Shown here: positions 19,445 through 28,899 of the stretch, one piece after another
Numbering within the stretch: position 1 is the stretch's first letter
Layout of the letters: every line of letters begins with the position of its first letter
NCBI RefSeq assembly: GCF_000264765.2
Contig: NZ_CP006664.1
Span: 1,116,001-1,180,000 of the forward strand
Direction: 5' to 3'
DNA length: 64,000 bases
Source of the DNA: Edwardsiella anguillarum ET080813
GTDB lineage: Bacteria > Pseudomonadota > Gammaproteobacteria > Enterobacterales > Enterobacteriaceae
Notes under the pieces: model-generated
The model's database searches: none
The model's input: only the letters and a program-made list of their open reading frames with translations
What the model was told of the DNA's origin: nothing
Position numbers and translations under genes: made by a program

Positions 19445-20017
19445 TCAGTGCAGGCGGGGCGCGTCGGACGCTGGCGCCCCGCGGCGGCTGAACTCGCCGT
19501 GGCACAGCATGGCGGCCATGCGGACATACTCCGCAACCTCCTCCAGAGAGTGGGCCAGCGCCTCCTGATCTTCATCCTCGTCGTAGCCCAGTTGAGCGAT
19601 GCTACGCAGATCGTCGATGGATTCGCCCACGTCGCCTTTAACCTGTCCCAGCTTGGCTTGCATCATGCCCAGCCCCAGCAAGAAATGGTTCACCCACCCG
19701 GCCAGCGCATCGGCGCGGACGAATACCGAGGCGTCATCCTCGCCCGGCAGCAGCAGTTGGAAGGCGAACTCATCGCCCTCCAGCGCGCCGCGCGTCTGCC
19801 CATACAGCGCCTGCAGCGGCTGCGACAGGCTCAGGGAAAACGCCGTGCCTTCGTTGGTCAGATCGTGCACCAGCGTCAGCCAGCTGTCATCGCGATTGCC
19901 GCCGCACAGCAGGCCGCTGAGTAATCCGTGCATTTCGGCGGCGGTCAGCGCCACGCCCTGCTGCTGCAGGGCCTGCGTCAGGGTGGCGTAATCCGCCAGG
20001 CTATTCTCTGTAGACAT
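19445..20017 (-). CDS. ygfB: UPF0149 family protein YgfB
   Basis: A 190-residue acidic protein of the YgfB/YecA family, with the family blocks [13 protein letters not shown] and [14 protein letters not shown]. It lacks the C-terminal zinc-binding SEC-C motif found in YecA. Molecular role is unknown in E. coli; in Pseudomonas a homologue has been linked to beta-lactam resistance. It leads the ygfB-pepP-ubiH-ubiI strand run and is divergent from zapA. Confidence 0.93.
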   Translation of the reverse strand: MSTENSLADYATLTQALQQQGVALTAAEMHGLLSGLLCGGNRDDSWLTLVHDLTNEGTAFSLSLSQPLQALYGQTRGALEGDEFAFQLLLPGEDDASVFVRADALAGWVNHFLLGLGMMQAKLGQVKGDVGESIDDLRSIAQLGYDEDEDQEALAHSLEEVAEYVRMAAMLCHGEFSRRGAPASDAPRLH

Positions 20018-20195
20018 ACGTATTGGTCATCGTTGGCTGATAAAGTTCGTGTTATGCTACCACCAAGATGAGTCGCTATACCAGAAAGGGCCGTATCGCA
20101 AGCCGAGGGCTTGTCACTGCATAGCGGGGTAGATATAGTTAGCGCCCACAGCGTTCTACAGTGGAACGCGGCGCAAAACCTAGCAGGAAGATAGT

Positions 20196-20525
20196 ATGTC
20201 TGCACAACCGGTAGATATTCAAATTTTTGGCCGCGCACTGCGTGTTAATTGTCCGCCAGAACAACTGGATGCCTTAAACCAGGCCGCAGAGGATCTGAAT
20301 CAGCGGTTGCAAGATCTGAAAGTTCGCACTAGAGTCACCAATACGGAGCAGTTGGTCTTTATCGCGGCATTGAACGTATGTCACGAACTGGCGCAAGAGC
20401 GATTGAAAACTCGCGATTATGCCGCCAATATGGAGCAACGGATCCGCATGCTGCAGCAGACGATAGAGCAGGCGTTGCTGGAGCAAGGACGCATCACCGA
20501 GCGTCCCGGAACCTCTTTTGAGTAA
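20196..20525 (+). CDS. zapA: Cell division protein ZapA
   Basis: A 109-residue protein that bundles FtsZ filaments and recruits ZapB to the Z-ring. It begins [20 protein letters not shown], has the globular N-terminal domain and ends in a long coiled coil (about residues 60-100, [19 protein letters not shown]). An AGGA site precedes the ATG. 6S RNA follows directly downstream, as in all enterics. Confidence 0.97.
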   Translation: MSAQPVDIQIFGRALRVNCPPEQLDALNQAAEDLNQRLQDLKVRTRVTNTEQLVFIAALNVCHELAQERLKTRDYAANMEQRIRMLQQTIEQALLEQGRITERPGTSFE

Positions 20526-20625
20526 AAATTAACTTACTGATTATACAACAATATTTACAAAGAAAGCCGTTCCATAAAGCGAAAGTTGTGTTAGTATAAA
20601 CAGTAACAAAGCAGCAAGATTTCAA

Positions 20626-20807
20626 ATTTCTCTGAGGTGTTCGTGCGCGGGCCAGTCCCCTGAGCCGATATTTCAAACCTTAAGAATGTGGCGCTCCACA
20701 ACCGGTGAGCAGGCTCGGTCTCCGAGAAGCCTTAAAGTTGTGACGTTATGTTCACCTTGAACCCCGGGTTCAAGGGTTACAGCCTGCTACGGCACCTCGG
20801 AGATTCC
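20626..20807 (+). ncRNA. ssrS: 6S RNA
   Basis: A 182-base sequence starting ATTTCTCTGAGGTGTTCG and ending CACCTCGGAGATTCC that follows E. coli 6S RNA nearly base for base in the conserved blocks (GGGCCAGTCCCCTGAGCCGA, GAATGTGGCGCTCC, CACCTTGAACC, GGGTTACAGCC). The two ends pair to form the closing stem around the large bulge that mimics an open promoter. It binds sigma-70 RNA polymerase in stationary phase. It sits between zapA and fau, the universal location, and is co-transcribed with fau in E. coli. Confidence 0.97.
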
Positions 20808-20840
20808 CTAAAACGCCAGTCCTGCCGCGGAGTCAGCTCC

Positions 20841-21467
20841 ATGTCCCAGGAACCTGCGTTATCTTCCCGTCATCAGTTTCGTCATCGCCTACGTACGCTG
20901 CGCCGCTCGCTTTCCCTCGATCAGCAGAATCAGGCCGCCCTTGCGCTCAAAGATCGCCTGCTGACGCTGCCGCGACTGAGCCAGCCCCAACATATCGCGC
21001 TCTATTTACCCTTTGACGGCGAGCCGGATACCCAACCGCTGATCCACGCTCTGTGGCAGCGCGGCCACCGGATCGCCCTGCCGCGGTTACATCCGTTCAG
21101 CCCCGGTCACCTGCTGTTTCTGGAATATACCCCGGAGACCCCGATGTGCCGCAACCGCTTTGGCATCGCCGAGCCGCGCCTAGACGTCACCCGGATTATT
21201 CCCCTAGCCCGGCTGGATCTGCTCCTGACCCCGCTGGTGGCCTTCGACCGACGGGGACACCGACTTGGCATGGGCGGCGGCTTTTACGATCGCACGCTGC
21301 AGGGGTGGCAGCAACGCCACCGCCTCGGCGCTGGCCCCTACCCCATCGGTCTGGCCCACGACTGCCAGCGCGTCGCGGCCCTGCCCGTTGCCGCCTGGGA
21401 CGTGCCGCTGCCGGAGATCATCACCCCGCGGGCCCACTATCGCTGGCCCGACGCCGGCGCCGCTTAG
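20841..21467 (+). CDS. fau: 5-formyltetrahydrofolate cyclo-ligase
   Basis: A 208-residue enzyme (YgfA) that converts 5-formyl-THF to 5,10-methenyl-THF with ATP. The family signature LGMGGGFYDRTLQ and the block LDLLLTPLVAFDRRGHRLG are present. The ATG at 20841 follows the end of 6S RNA by 33 bases; an in-frame ATG inside 6S RNA is rejected. It is convergent with serA and their stop codons overlap. Confidence 0.93.
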   Translation: MSQEPALSSRHQFRHRLRTLRRSLSLDQQNQAALALKDRLLTLPRLSQPQHIALYLPFDGEPDTQPLIHALWQRGHRIALPRLHPFSPGHLLFLEYTPETPMCRNRFGIAEPRLDVTRIIPLARLDLLLTPLVAFDRRGHRLGMGGGFYDRTLQGWQQRHRLGAGPYPIGLAHDCQRVAALPVAAWDVPLPEIITPRAHYRWPDAGAA

Positions 21468-22702
21468 TACAGCAGGCGAGCGCGCACGGTGCCGGGGATC
21501 ACGCGCATGCGCTGCAGCGCCGCCTCCGCCCGCTCGGTCTCCGTTTCCACGTCGATCACCACATAGCCGATGGTCGGGGTGGTCTGCAGGTACTGAGCGG
21601 CGATATTCACCCCCTCTTCGGCAAAGATCTGGTTGATGGCATTCAGCATCCCCGGGCGGTTTTCATGGGTGTGCAGCAGACGGCTGACGTGATCCTCATG
21701 CATCGGCAGGGAAACCTGCGGAAAGTTCACCGCCGACAGGGTCGAGCCGTTATCGGAGTACTTCGCCAGCTTACCCGCCACCTCAACGCCGATATTCTGC
21801 TGGGCCTCCTGGGTCGAACCGCCGATGTGCGGCGTCAGCAGGACATTGTCGAAGCGGCACAGCGGTGAGGCAAAGGGATCGCTGTTGGTCGCCGGCTCCG
21901 TCGGAAAGACATCGATCGCCGCCCCGCTCAGGTGACGGCTCTCCAGCGCCTGACACAGGGCATCGATATCCACCACCGTACCGCGCGCGGCGTTGATCAG
22001 AATCGCGCCGGGCTTCATCCGCGCCAGCTCCGCCGCGCCAATCATATTGCGGGTGGATGGGGTCTCCGGCACGTGCAGCGATACCACGTCGCTCATGTTC
22101 AGCAGTTCGGAAAGATGGCGCACCTGGGTCGCGTTGCCCAGCGGCAGCTTGCCCTCAATGTCATAAAAATAGACGTCCATCCCGATCCCTTCCGCCAGGA
22201 TCCCTAGCTGCGTGCCGATGTGGCCATAGCCGATGATCCCCAGCTTCTTACCGCGCGCCTCATAGCAGCCCACCGCCTGCTTACTCCACTCACCGCGGTG
22301 GGCGCACGCGTTGGCCTGCGGAATATTACGCAGCAGCAGTAGGGTCTCCCCCAGCACCATCTCCGCCACCGAGCGGGTGTTGGAGAATGGCGCATTAAAC
22401 ACCGGGACACCGCGGCGCTGCGCCGCGGCCAGATCAACCTGGTTAGTTCCGATGCAAAAGCAGCCCACCGCCACCAGCTTTTCCGCCGCGGCAAACATCG
22501 CCTCGCTCAGCTGCGTGCGCGAGCGCAGGCCGATAAAGTGGGCGTCGCGGATCGCCTCGCGCAGCGCATCGTCATCCAGCGCCCCCTTATGGTATTCAAT
22601 GTTGTTATAACCGGCGGCGCGCAACGTATCGACGGCGCTTTGATGCACCCCCTCCACCAGCAAAAACTTAATTCTGTCCTTGTCCAAAGAAACTTTTGCC
22701 AT
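21464..22702 (-). CDS. serA: D-3-phosphoglycerate dehydrogenase
   Basis: A 412-residue enzyme opening serine biosynthesis from 3-phosphoglycerate. The NAD site appears as LGIIGYGHIGTQLG, the substrate and catalytic regions as NAARGTVVDIDAL and LTPHIGGST, and the C-terminal ACT domain (HENRPGMLNAINQIFAEEGVNI) binds serine for feedback inhibition. The ATG at 22702 gives MAKVSLDKDRIKFLL as in E. coli; longer readings are not conserved. The stop codon overlaps the fau stop. Confidence 0.98.
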   Translation of the reverse strand: MAKVSLDKDRIKFLLVEGVHQSAVDTLRAAGYNNIEYHKGALDDDALREAIRDAHFIGLRSRTQLSEAMFAAAEKLVAVGCFCIGTNQVDLAAAQRRGVPVFNAPFSNTRSVAEMVLGETLLLLRNIPQANACAHRGEWSKQAVGCYEARGKKLGIIGYGHIGTQLGILAEGIGMDVYFYDIEGKLPLGNATQVRHLSELLNMSDVVSLHVPETPSTRNMIGAAELARMKPGAILINAARGTVVDIDALCQALESRHLSGAAIDVFPTEPATNSDPFASPLCRFDNVLLTPHIGGSTQEAQQNIGVEVAGKLAKYSDNGSTLSAVNFPQVSLPMHEDHVSRLLHTHENRPGMLNAINQIFAEEGVNIAAQYLQTTPTIGYVVIDVETETERAEAALQRMRVIPGTVRARLLY

Positions 22703-23012
22703 GATCTGCCCTACTGTCCGAAAGGAAATGGTGTGCAAATACGCGGTTCCTGCGCGCCTACGGCAGCGCGGCGCCGCCTTATCAACATAACAAAAATTAC
22801 ACTCGCGACAAGCGACGGGCCGGCGACGGGCATCATCCGGGCGATAGCGCGATGGGCATAAACTGGCAAAAAATATTAATAAGACGGGATGTATCAGCGG
22901 GAAAAATTGAATCAGCGAAACTCCGTGATAGATGTCACCAAATTTCACCACAGCGGAAAAAAGTGTCCGCCGCGAGCACGGCGCCCCGCCTCGGCGGGGC
23001 ACCCAGCGGCGA
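22703..23012. other. serA promoter region and rpiA 3' end
   Basis: A 310-base spacer between rpiA and serA on the same strand. Next to rpiA is a GC-rich hairpin (GCCCCGCC / GGCGGGGC, about 22982-23000) with a T-run some 15 bases later, a likely terminator. The rest should hold the serA promoter; Lrp control is expected from E. coli but not identifiable here. Confidence 0.55.
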
Positions 23013-23672
23013 TTACAGGGTCAGCGTTTTGACCCCATCAGCGCAACCGACCAGCGCCACGTCGGCGCCGCGGTTGGCAAACAGCCCCACCGTCACGACG
23101 CCGGCGATAGCGTTAATGGCGTTCTCCAGCTTGCACGGCTCCATGATCTGCAGGTTGTGTACATCCAGGATCACGTTGCCGTTATCGGTCAGGACGCCCT
23201 GACGATACACCGGCTGTCCGCCCAGCTTCACCAGCTCGCGGGCGACGTAGGCGCGCGCCATCGGGATCACCTCGACCGGCAGCGGGAAGTGCCCCAGAAT
23301 ATCGACCTGCTTAGAGGCATCGACGATGCAGACGAACGTCTTGGCCACCGCCGCCACGATCTTCTCACGCGTCAGCGCGGCGCCGCCGCCCTTGATCATC
23401 TGCATGGCGCCGTTGATCTCATCGGCCCCATCCACGTAGATATCCAACGCATCCACCTCGTTGAGGTCAAAGACCGGGATCCCCAGGCTTTTCAGCTTGG
23501 CGGTGGAGGCATCAGAGCTGGAGACCGCACCCTCGATCTGGCCCTTCATGGTCGCCAGCGCATCAATAAAGTGAGAGGCGGTGGAGCCGGTGCCTACCCC
23601 AACAATGGTCCCAGGCTGCACATACTTCAGCGCTGCCCAGCCCACGGCTTTTTTCAATTCATCCTGCGTCAT
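23013..23672 (-). CDS. rpiA: Ribose-5-phosphate isomerase A
   Basis: A 219-residue enzyme, the same length as in E. coli, interconverting ribose-5-phosphate and ribulose-5-phosphate. Signature blocks: [18 protein letters not shown]-type phosphate loop ([14 protein letters not shown]), VDGADEIN with the catalytic Asp, and [15 protein letters not shown] with the substrate lysine. The ATG at 23672 matches [18 protein letters not shown] of the family; a longer reading adds 23 non-conserved residues. Confidence 0.97.
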   Translation of the reverse strand: MTQDELKKAVGWAALKYVQPGTIVGVGTGSTASHFIDALATMKGQIEGAVSSSDASTAKLKSLGIPVFDLNEVDALDIYVDGADEINGAMQMIKGGGAALTREKIVAAVAKTFVCIVDASKQVDILGHFPLPVEVIPMARAYVARELVKLGGQPVYRQGVLTDNGNVILDVHNLQIMEPCKLENAINAIAGVVTVGLFANRGADVALVGCADGVKTLTL

Positions 23673-23975
23673 ATCGTATCCTATGGACTTTGCTACGAAA
23701 ACGTGTGCGTTATTATAGAGCAGCCCGCGTAAATACCCCACAGCAGCGGCGTAAATTTACGCCTACTCTCCGTTTTTTTCCCGTTGCACCCGCGTATTTT
23801 CTCCGCGACGCCCGCCAAAATGTGGCATATTGCGATAACGGTAGCGCCTCCAGCCGCCACGCGGTGCCTGAACAGGGCTCCCCCGCCGGGGGACGGGCCG
23901 TTCGCGCCGTTTTCCCGACGTGAGCAATAACGCTTTATACATAACAAAAATGGAACCAAGGGGACAAATACCATA
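23673..23975. other. Divergent region rpiA / argP with a 16-base palindrome
   Basis: A 303-base divergent promoter region. On the minus strand TATAAT (23712-23717) is a consensus -10 box for rpiA, 40 bases from its start. Upstream of it a perfect 16-base palindrome GGCGTAAATTTACGCC (23748-23763) and a second TTTACGC element (about 23728-23735) lie where a regulator could act. The binding protein is not known to me. Confidence 0.5.
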
Positions 23976-24869
23976 ATGAAACGCCCGGACTACCGGACCT
24001 TGCAGGCACTGGACGCCGTCATCCGCGAACGTGGTTTTGAGCGCGCCGCACAAAAACTTTGCATCACGCAGTCGGCGGTTTCCCAGCGCATCAAGCAGTT
24101 GGAAAACCTGTTTGGTCAGCCGCTGCTGGTGCGCACCGTGCCACCGCGCCCTACCGAGCAGGGACAGCGTCTGCTGGCGCTGCTGCACCAGGTCGAACTG
24201 CTGGAGGAGGAGTGGCTGGGCAATGACAGCAGCAGCGATGGCCCCCTGCTACTGTCGCTGGCGGTCAACGCCGACAGCCTGGCAACCTGGCTGCTGCCGG
24301 CCCTGAAGCCGGTGCTGGCCGACTCGCCGCTGCGCCTGAATCTGCAGGTCGAGGACGAAAGCCGCACCCAGGAGCGGCTGCGCCGCGGTGAAGTGGTCGG
24401 CGCGGTGAGTTTGCAGCCCCAGCCGCTGCCGAGCTGCCTGGTGGATCGTCTGGGCGCGCTGGACTACCTGTTCTGCGCCTCTCCCGCCTTTGCCGCCCGC
24501 TACTTCCCCAACGGGGTAACCCGCTCATCGCTGCTTAAAGCGCCGGCGGTCGCCTTCGACCACCTGGACGACATGCATCAGGCGTTCCTGCAGCAGAACT
24601 TCGAACTGCCGCCGGGCAGTGTGCCCTGCCATATCGTTAACTCATCGGAAGCGTTTGTGCAGCTGGCGCTGCAGGGGACCACCTGCTGTATGCTGCCGCA
24701 CCTGCAGGTTGAGCGCGAACTGCGCGAAGGGGTGCTGATCGATCTGACGCCGGGCATGGTGCAGCGCCGCATGCTGTACTGGCACCGTTTTGCCCCGGAG
24801 AGCCGCCTGATGCGTCGGGTCACCGATGCGCTGATAAGCCACGGCCGCGACGTGCTGCGTCAGGACTAG
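23976..24869 (+). CDS. argP: LysR-family regulator ArgP
   Basis: A 297-residue LysR-type regulator (IciA) very close to E. coli ArgP. The helix-turn-helix is at residues about 18-37 ([21 protein letters not shown]) and the effector domain holds the conserved block [17 protein letters not shown]. ArgP activates argO with arginine and responds to lysine at several promoters. The exporter argO lies 940 bases away, so regulator and target are near neighbours. Confidence 0.97.
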   Translation: MKRPDYRTLQALDAVIRERGFERAAQKLCITQSAVSQRIKQLENLFGQPLLVRTVPPRPTEQGQRLLALLHQVELLEEEWLGNDSSSDGPLLLSLAVNADSLATWLLPALKPVLADSPLRLNLQVEDESRTQERLRRGEVVGAVSLQPQPLPSCLVDRLGALDYLFCASPAFAARYFPNGVTRSSLLKAPAVAFDHLDDMHQAFLQQNFELPPGSVPCHIVNSSEAFVQLALQGTTCCMLPHLQVERELREGVLIDLTPGMVQRRMLYWHRFAPESRLMRRVTDALISHGRDVLRQD

Positions 24870-24941
24870 ACGCCCCCTCCACGCGGGGAGCGCGTCTCGA
24901 CAGAGCGGGATCGGCGATCGATCCCGCCCACCATCAAGCCG

Positions 24942-25661
24942 TTATTTACTCAGGTTAAATACCACCTCAACCCGATCGTCGAAGTGAATCGTCTGCTGCT
25001 CATAGGTCTGTGCCGCCGAGGTTTGATTGGCGGACGGCGCCGCTGCGTACATGCGCGTCACCGGCTCCGGCTGGAAGTTGGAGACGTGGTAACGGACGCT
25101 GTAGACCGGCCCCAGCGTCACCCCGAATCCCTGCGCCAAGGACTCAGCCTGGGAGATGGCGTTCTTGATCGCCATCTGGCGCGCCTTGTCACGGTACGCC
25201 TCGGGTTTGGCCACGCCCAGTTCGACGGAGCGGATCTCATTGAGGTTGGCCTTCAGCGCCCCGTCCAGCAGGCTGTTCAGCTTATCCAGCTGGCGCAGCG
25301 TCACCTGTACCGTGCGCACGGCGCGGTATCCCTTCAGCTGGCTTTTCCCGTCTTTCTGATACTCATACTCCGGCATGGTATACAGATTGGCGGCGCTGAT
25401 ATCCTGCGGGTCGATGCCGCTACGCTTGAGAAAATCAAAATATTTGGCCACCCGCTGATCGACCTGAGATTTGGCACCGGCGGCATCCTTAGCGCTGGCG
25501 TTAACCTGAAAGGTCAGGGTCGCCATGTCGGGGACGGCGTCCACGCTGGCGGTACCCGACGTCACGACATGCGGCCCCTCCGGCACTTCTGCCGCCTGAA
25601 CACCGGCGGCCATGCCACCGACTCCCATCATTGTAGCCAAGGCCAATACTGTTAATTTCAC
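24942..25661 (-). CDS. yggE: Periplasmic SIMPL-domain protein YggE
   Basis: A 239-residue exported protein of the DUF541/SIMPL family. A signal peptide is followed by the conserved HVVTSGTASVDAVPDMATL and LKGYRAVRTVQVTLRQLDKLNSLLDGAL. The start is GTG at 25661, preceded by a GGAGG site at good spacing; a longer in-frame reading upstream is basic and non-conserved. In E. coli it has been linked to lower oxidative stress, mechanism unknown. Convergent with argP. Confidence 0.92.
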   Translation of the reverse strand: MKLTVLALATMMGVGGMAAGVQAAEVPEGPHVVTSGTASVDAVPDMATLTFQVNASAKDAAGAKSQVDQRVAKYFDFLKRSGIDPQDISAANLYTMPEYEYQKDGKSQLKGYRAVRTVQVTLRQLDKLNSLLDGALKANLNEIRSVELGVAKPEAYRDKARQMAIKNAISQAESLAQGFGVTLGPVYSVRYHVSNFQPEPVTRMYAAAPSANQTSAAQTYEQQTIHFDDRVEVVFNLSK

Positions 25662-25810
25662 GGTTATCCTCCGGTTCACTACCACGTTGCCAGGGGCTTC
25701 CCCTCTGTCACGCGCCGACCCCTGGGGCCCGGCCCTCTCCCGCCGGCCGATCGCCGACGGATGTATTGTTAGCATAGCGCGCCGATGGCGCGACGTGAAT
25801 CGGATATTCC

Positions 25811-26428
25811 CTACATGGCTAGCCCCTGACGCGCCAGCGCGAGCGCAATAAACCACATCACTCCGCCGACGGCCAGGTTGATCGCCCGCTGGGCGCGCGG
25901 GCGGCTCAGCCAGGGGGCCAGCCAGGCCGCCAGCAGCGCCAGGCTGAAGAACCACACTACCGAGGCGCTGACCGCCCCAAAGGCAAACCAGCGCCGGGCA
26001 TCGGCCACCAGCTGTCCTCCCAGGCTACCGAGCACCACAAAGGTATCCAGATAGACGTGCGGATTAAGCCAGGTCACCGCCAGCAGCGTGACGATGATCC
26101 GCCAGCGCCCCTGCTGCATCAGGCTGTCGTCCATCGACGCCTGCACAGGACGGAGCGCCGTTCGCCAGGCCCCCCAGCCATACCACAGCAAAAACGCCAC
26201 GCCGCCCCAGGTCACCAGCTGCAGCAGCAGCGGCGACCGCAGCAGCAGCGCGCTGCCGCCGAAGACCCCGGCGCAGATCAGCGCCAGATCGCTCAGGGCG
26301 CACAGCGCGGCGATGGTTAGGTGATAGCGGCGCCGGATACCGTGGCTAAGCACGAACATATTCTGCGGTCCCAGCGGCAAAATCAGCGCCGCGCCCAGGG
26401 CAAATCCCTGTGCAAATACAGAGAACAT
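25811..26428 (-). CDS. argO: Arginine exporter ArgO
   Basis: A 205-residue LysE-family membrane protein with about six helices. The family block [25 protein letters not shown] is at the N-terminus and [21 protein letters not shown] in the centre. It exports arginine and is activated by ArgP in E. coli. The promoter should lie in the short gap to mscS (26429-26585). Confidence 0.93.
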   Translation of the reverse strand: MFSVFAQGFALGAALILPLGPQNMFVLSHGIRRRYHLTIAALCALSDLALICAGVFGGSALLLRSPLLLQLVTWGGVAFLLWYGWGAWRTALRPVQASMDDSLMQQGRWRIIVTLLAVTWLNPHVYLDTFVVLGSLGGQLVADARRWFAFGAVSASVVWFFSLALLAAWLAPWLSRPRAQRAINLAVGGVMWFIALALARQGLAM

Positions 26429-26553
26429 AACGATAATCCTTCAGAAGAGGGAGTGCGGACGGCGGCCAAGTGACCGGATGGAGAGCATCATAAACAGCCG
26501 GGCGGCGGCGGGGAAATGGCGATTTCTTATCGTCGATTAGGCGGGCTAATGAT

Positions 26554-26576
26554 GTCTGGCCGGAGCCCGGCCAGAC
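26554..26576 (-). terminator. Hairpin downstream of mscS
   Basis: A perfect 10-bp stem GTCTGGCCGG / CCGGCCAGAC with a 3-base loop, 10 bases after the mscS stop on the minus strand. No T-tract follows, so termination may be weak or it may protect the 3' end. Confidence 0.5.
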
Positions 26577-26585
26577 CGGGAGCGA

Positions 26586-27446
26586 TCACTCGATGCGGGC
26601 TTTGGCCGCCTGATACAGATGCACGTCCATCTGCGGGAACGGAATACCGATGTTATTGGCATCCAGCGCGCGTTTGAAATTCTCCATCAGATCAAAATAG
26701 ATGGCCCAATAGTCGGCGTTGTTGCCCCAGACACGCACCACGAAATTGAGCGACGAGGCCGCCATTTCGTTCAGGCGGATGGTCACGCCATCACCGTGCA
26801 GAATACGCATATCGGCCGCCACCACATCGCCCAGCACCCGCTTGACCACGTCGATATCGGCGTCGTAGGCCACGCCCACGATAATATCGATACGGCGCTT
26901 CGGCTCGCGGGAGAAGTTGATGATGTTGCCGGCAATGATCTTGCCGTTCGGCACCACGATCACTTTATTGTCGGCGGTGGCCAGCGTGGTAGAGAAAATC
27001 TGCACCTCGCGTACCGTGCCGGTGACGCCGCCCAGATCCACCACCTCGCCCGCGCGGAACGGGCGGAACAGCACCAGCAGCACGCCGGCGGCAAAGTTGG
27101 ACAGGGAGCCCTGCAGCGCCAGACCGACCGCCAGACCGGCGGCGCCCAGCACGGCGATCACCGAGGTGGTCTGTACCCCGAGTCGCCCCAGCGCGGCGAT
27201 AATGGTAAAGGCCAGAATGCCGTAACGTACCATCGCCGCCAGGAAGTGCACGACCGTCACATCCAGACCGCGCGCCTTCAGCAGGCGAATCAGCGTCGCC
27301 GAAATGCCGCGGGCGATCAGGGCGCCGACGATCAGGATCACCACGGCCGCCACCAGATTGACGGCATAGCCCAGCAGCAAATCCTGATTACGGACGATCC
27401 AACCGCCGGCGCTCTGAAGGCCGTCAACTACATTCAAGTCTTTCAT
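26586..27446 (-). CDS. mscS: Small-conductance mechanosensitive channel MscS
   Basis: A 286-residue channel, the same size as in E. coli, that opens on membrane tension and protects against hypo-osmotic shock. Three transmembrane segments precede the beta and alpha/beta cytoplasmic domains. The pore helix TM3 shows the Gly/Ala packing pattern [35 protein letters not shown]. It assembles as a heptamer in the inner membrane. It lies between fbaA and argO, as in E. coli. Confidence 0.97.
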   Translation of the reverse strand: MKDLNVVDGLQSAGGWIVRNQDLLLGYAVNLVAAVVILIVGALIARGISATLIRLLKARGLDVTVVHFLAAMVRYGILAFTIIAALGRLGVQTTSVIAVLGAAGLAVGLALQGSLSNFAAGVLLVLFRPFRAGEVVDLGGVTGTVREVQIFSTTLATADNKVIVVPNGKIIAGNIINFSREPKRRIDIIVGVAYDADIDVVKRVLGDVVAADMRILHGDGVTIRLNEMAASSLNFVVRVWGNNADYWAIYFDLMENFKRALDANNIGIPFPQMDVHLYQAAKARIE

Positions 27447-27669
27447 CTTATTGTTTACCCTCTAATTTCATTACCTGACCTCTCACCGGATCCCCCGGTG
27501 ACACAGGCAAAACAGGCCGCAGATCGCGGCCAAAGCGCCCTAAGGGTAACCCAACTACGGCGATGGACTCCACATTTCATTAACGCCAAAAATCTGAAAA
27601 TTAAATCTAATTAACACAACATATTCATCTAACCGCACGCGGCGGCATTTCCCCGCGATCCAGCAGCAT

Positions 27670-27693
27670 AAAAAAACCCCGCAATGCGGGGTT
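27670..27693 (-). terminator. Rho-independent terminator of fbaA
   Basis: On the minus strand ACCCCGC, ATT, GCGGGGT followed by seven T residues, 20 bases after the fbaA stop. It ends the epd-pgk-fbaA operon. Confidence 0.95.
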
Positions 27694-27714
27694 TCTCCAG
27701 CCGATGGACGACGA

Positions 27715-28791
27715 TTACAGCACGTCTATGCAGTTCAGCTCTTTGAATGCTAGCTCCAGGCGCTCGATCATCCCGGTCTGACCGGCGCGCAGCCATACGC
27801 GCGGATCGTAGTATTTCTTGTTCGGCTTATCGTCGCCTTCCGGGTTACCCAGCTGGCCCTGCAGATAGCCTTCGTTCTTCTTGTAGTACTTCAGCACGCC
27901 TTCCCAGGTTGCCCACTGGGTATCGGTGTCGATGTTCATCTTCACCACGCCGTAGCTGACCGCTTCTTTGATCTCTGCCGCGGTAGAGCCGGAGCCGCCG
28001 TGGAAGACAAAGTTCAGGCTGTTGTGCGGCAGGTTGTGCTTCTTGGAGACGTATTCCTGAGAGTTTTTCAGGATCACCGGCGTCAGCTGCACGTTACCCG
28101 GCTTGTACACGCCGTGCACGTTGCCGAAGGAGGCGGCGATGGTGAAGCGCGGGCTGATGGCGCTCAACTTGGTGAACGCGTAATCCACGTCTTCCGGCTG
28201 GGTGTACAGCGCGGAGTTGTCCAGGTGGCTGTTGTCCACGCCGTCCTCTTCACCGCCGGTGCAGCCCAGCTCCAGCTCCAGGGTCATGCCGATCTTGGAC
28301 ATGCGGGCCAGGTACTGAGAGCAAATTTCGATGTTCTCTTCCAGAGACTCCTCGGAGAGGTCGATCATATGGGAGGAGAACAGCGGCTTGCCGGTCGCGG
28401 CGAAGTGCTTCTCACCGGCGTCCAGCAGTCCGTCCAGCCACGGCAGCAGCTTCTTGGCGCAGTGGTCGGTATGCAGGATCACCGGAACACCGTAGTATTC
28501 CGCCATCTGATGCACGTGGTACGCGCCGGAGATCGCGCCGAGGATGGCCGCCTGCTGGCCCTCCAGCTTCAGCCCTTTGCCGGCGATGAAGGCAGCGCCG
28601 CCGTTGGAGAACTGAACGATGATCGGAGCGCGTACCTTGGCGGCGGCCTCCATCACCGCGTTGACGGAGTCCGTACCGACGCAGTTAACGGCCGGCAGAG
28701 CGAATTTGTTCTCTTTCGCTACCTGGAATACTTTCTGAACGTCATCGCCAAAGATGACACCCGGTTTAACAAAGTCAAAGATTTTAGACAT
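27715..28791 (-). CDS. fbaA: Class II fructose-bisphosphate aldolase
   Basis: A 358-residue zinc-dependent aldolase splitting fructose-1,6-bisphosphate. The zinc and catalytic residues are in ILHTDHCAKK, ELGCTGGEEDG, FGNVHGVY and FHGGSGSTAAEI. The ATG at 28791 gives MSKIFDFVKPGVIFGDDV as in E. coli. Last gene of epd-pgk-fbaA, 108 bases after pgk, with a hairpin in the gap. Confidence 0.98.
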   Translation of the reverse strand: MSKIFDFVKPGVIFGDDVQKVFQVAKENKFALPAVNCVGTDSVNAVMEAAAKVRAPIIVQFSNGGAAFIAGKGLKLEGQQAAILGAISGAYHVHQMAEYYGVPVILHTDHCAKKLLPWLDGLLDAGEKHFAATGKPLFSSHMIDLSEESLEENIEICSQYLARMSKIGMTLELELGCTGGEEDGVDNSHLDNSALYTQPEDVDYAFTKLSAISPRFTIAASFGNVHGVYKPGNVQLTPVILKNSQEYVSKKHNLPHNSLNFVFHGGSGSTAAEIKEAVSYGVVKMNIDTDTQWATWEGVLKYYKKNEGYLQGQLGNPEGDDKPNKKYYDPRVWLRAGQTGMIERLELAFKELNCIDVL

Positions 28792-28861
28792 GTCTAATCG
28801 TCCTGTTTCGTGGGCGTGAGTGTTTTCCAATCGGATCAACATTACCGCGCCAGGGCGCGAT

Positions 28862-28891
28862 AAAACAACGGGAGGCATGATGGCCTCCCGT
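28862..28891 (-). terminator. Hairpin between pgk and fbaA
   Basis: On the minus strand a 9-bp stem ACGGGAGGC / GCCTCCCGT (28883-28891 with 28868-28876) followed by TGTTTTAT, nine bases after the pgk stop. It may be a partial terminator or processing site inside the operon; a separate fbaA promoter is likely, as in E. coli. Confidence 0.6.
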
Positions 28892-28899
28892 GTCGGGCA

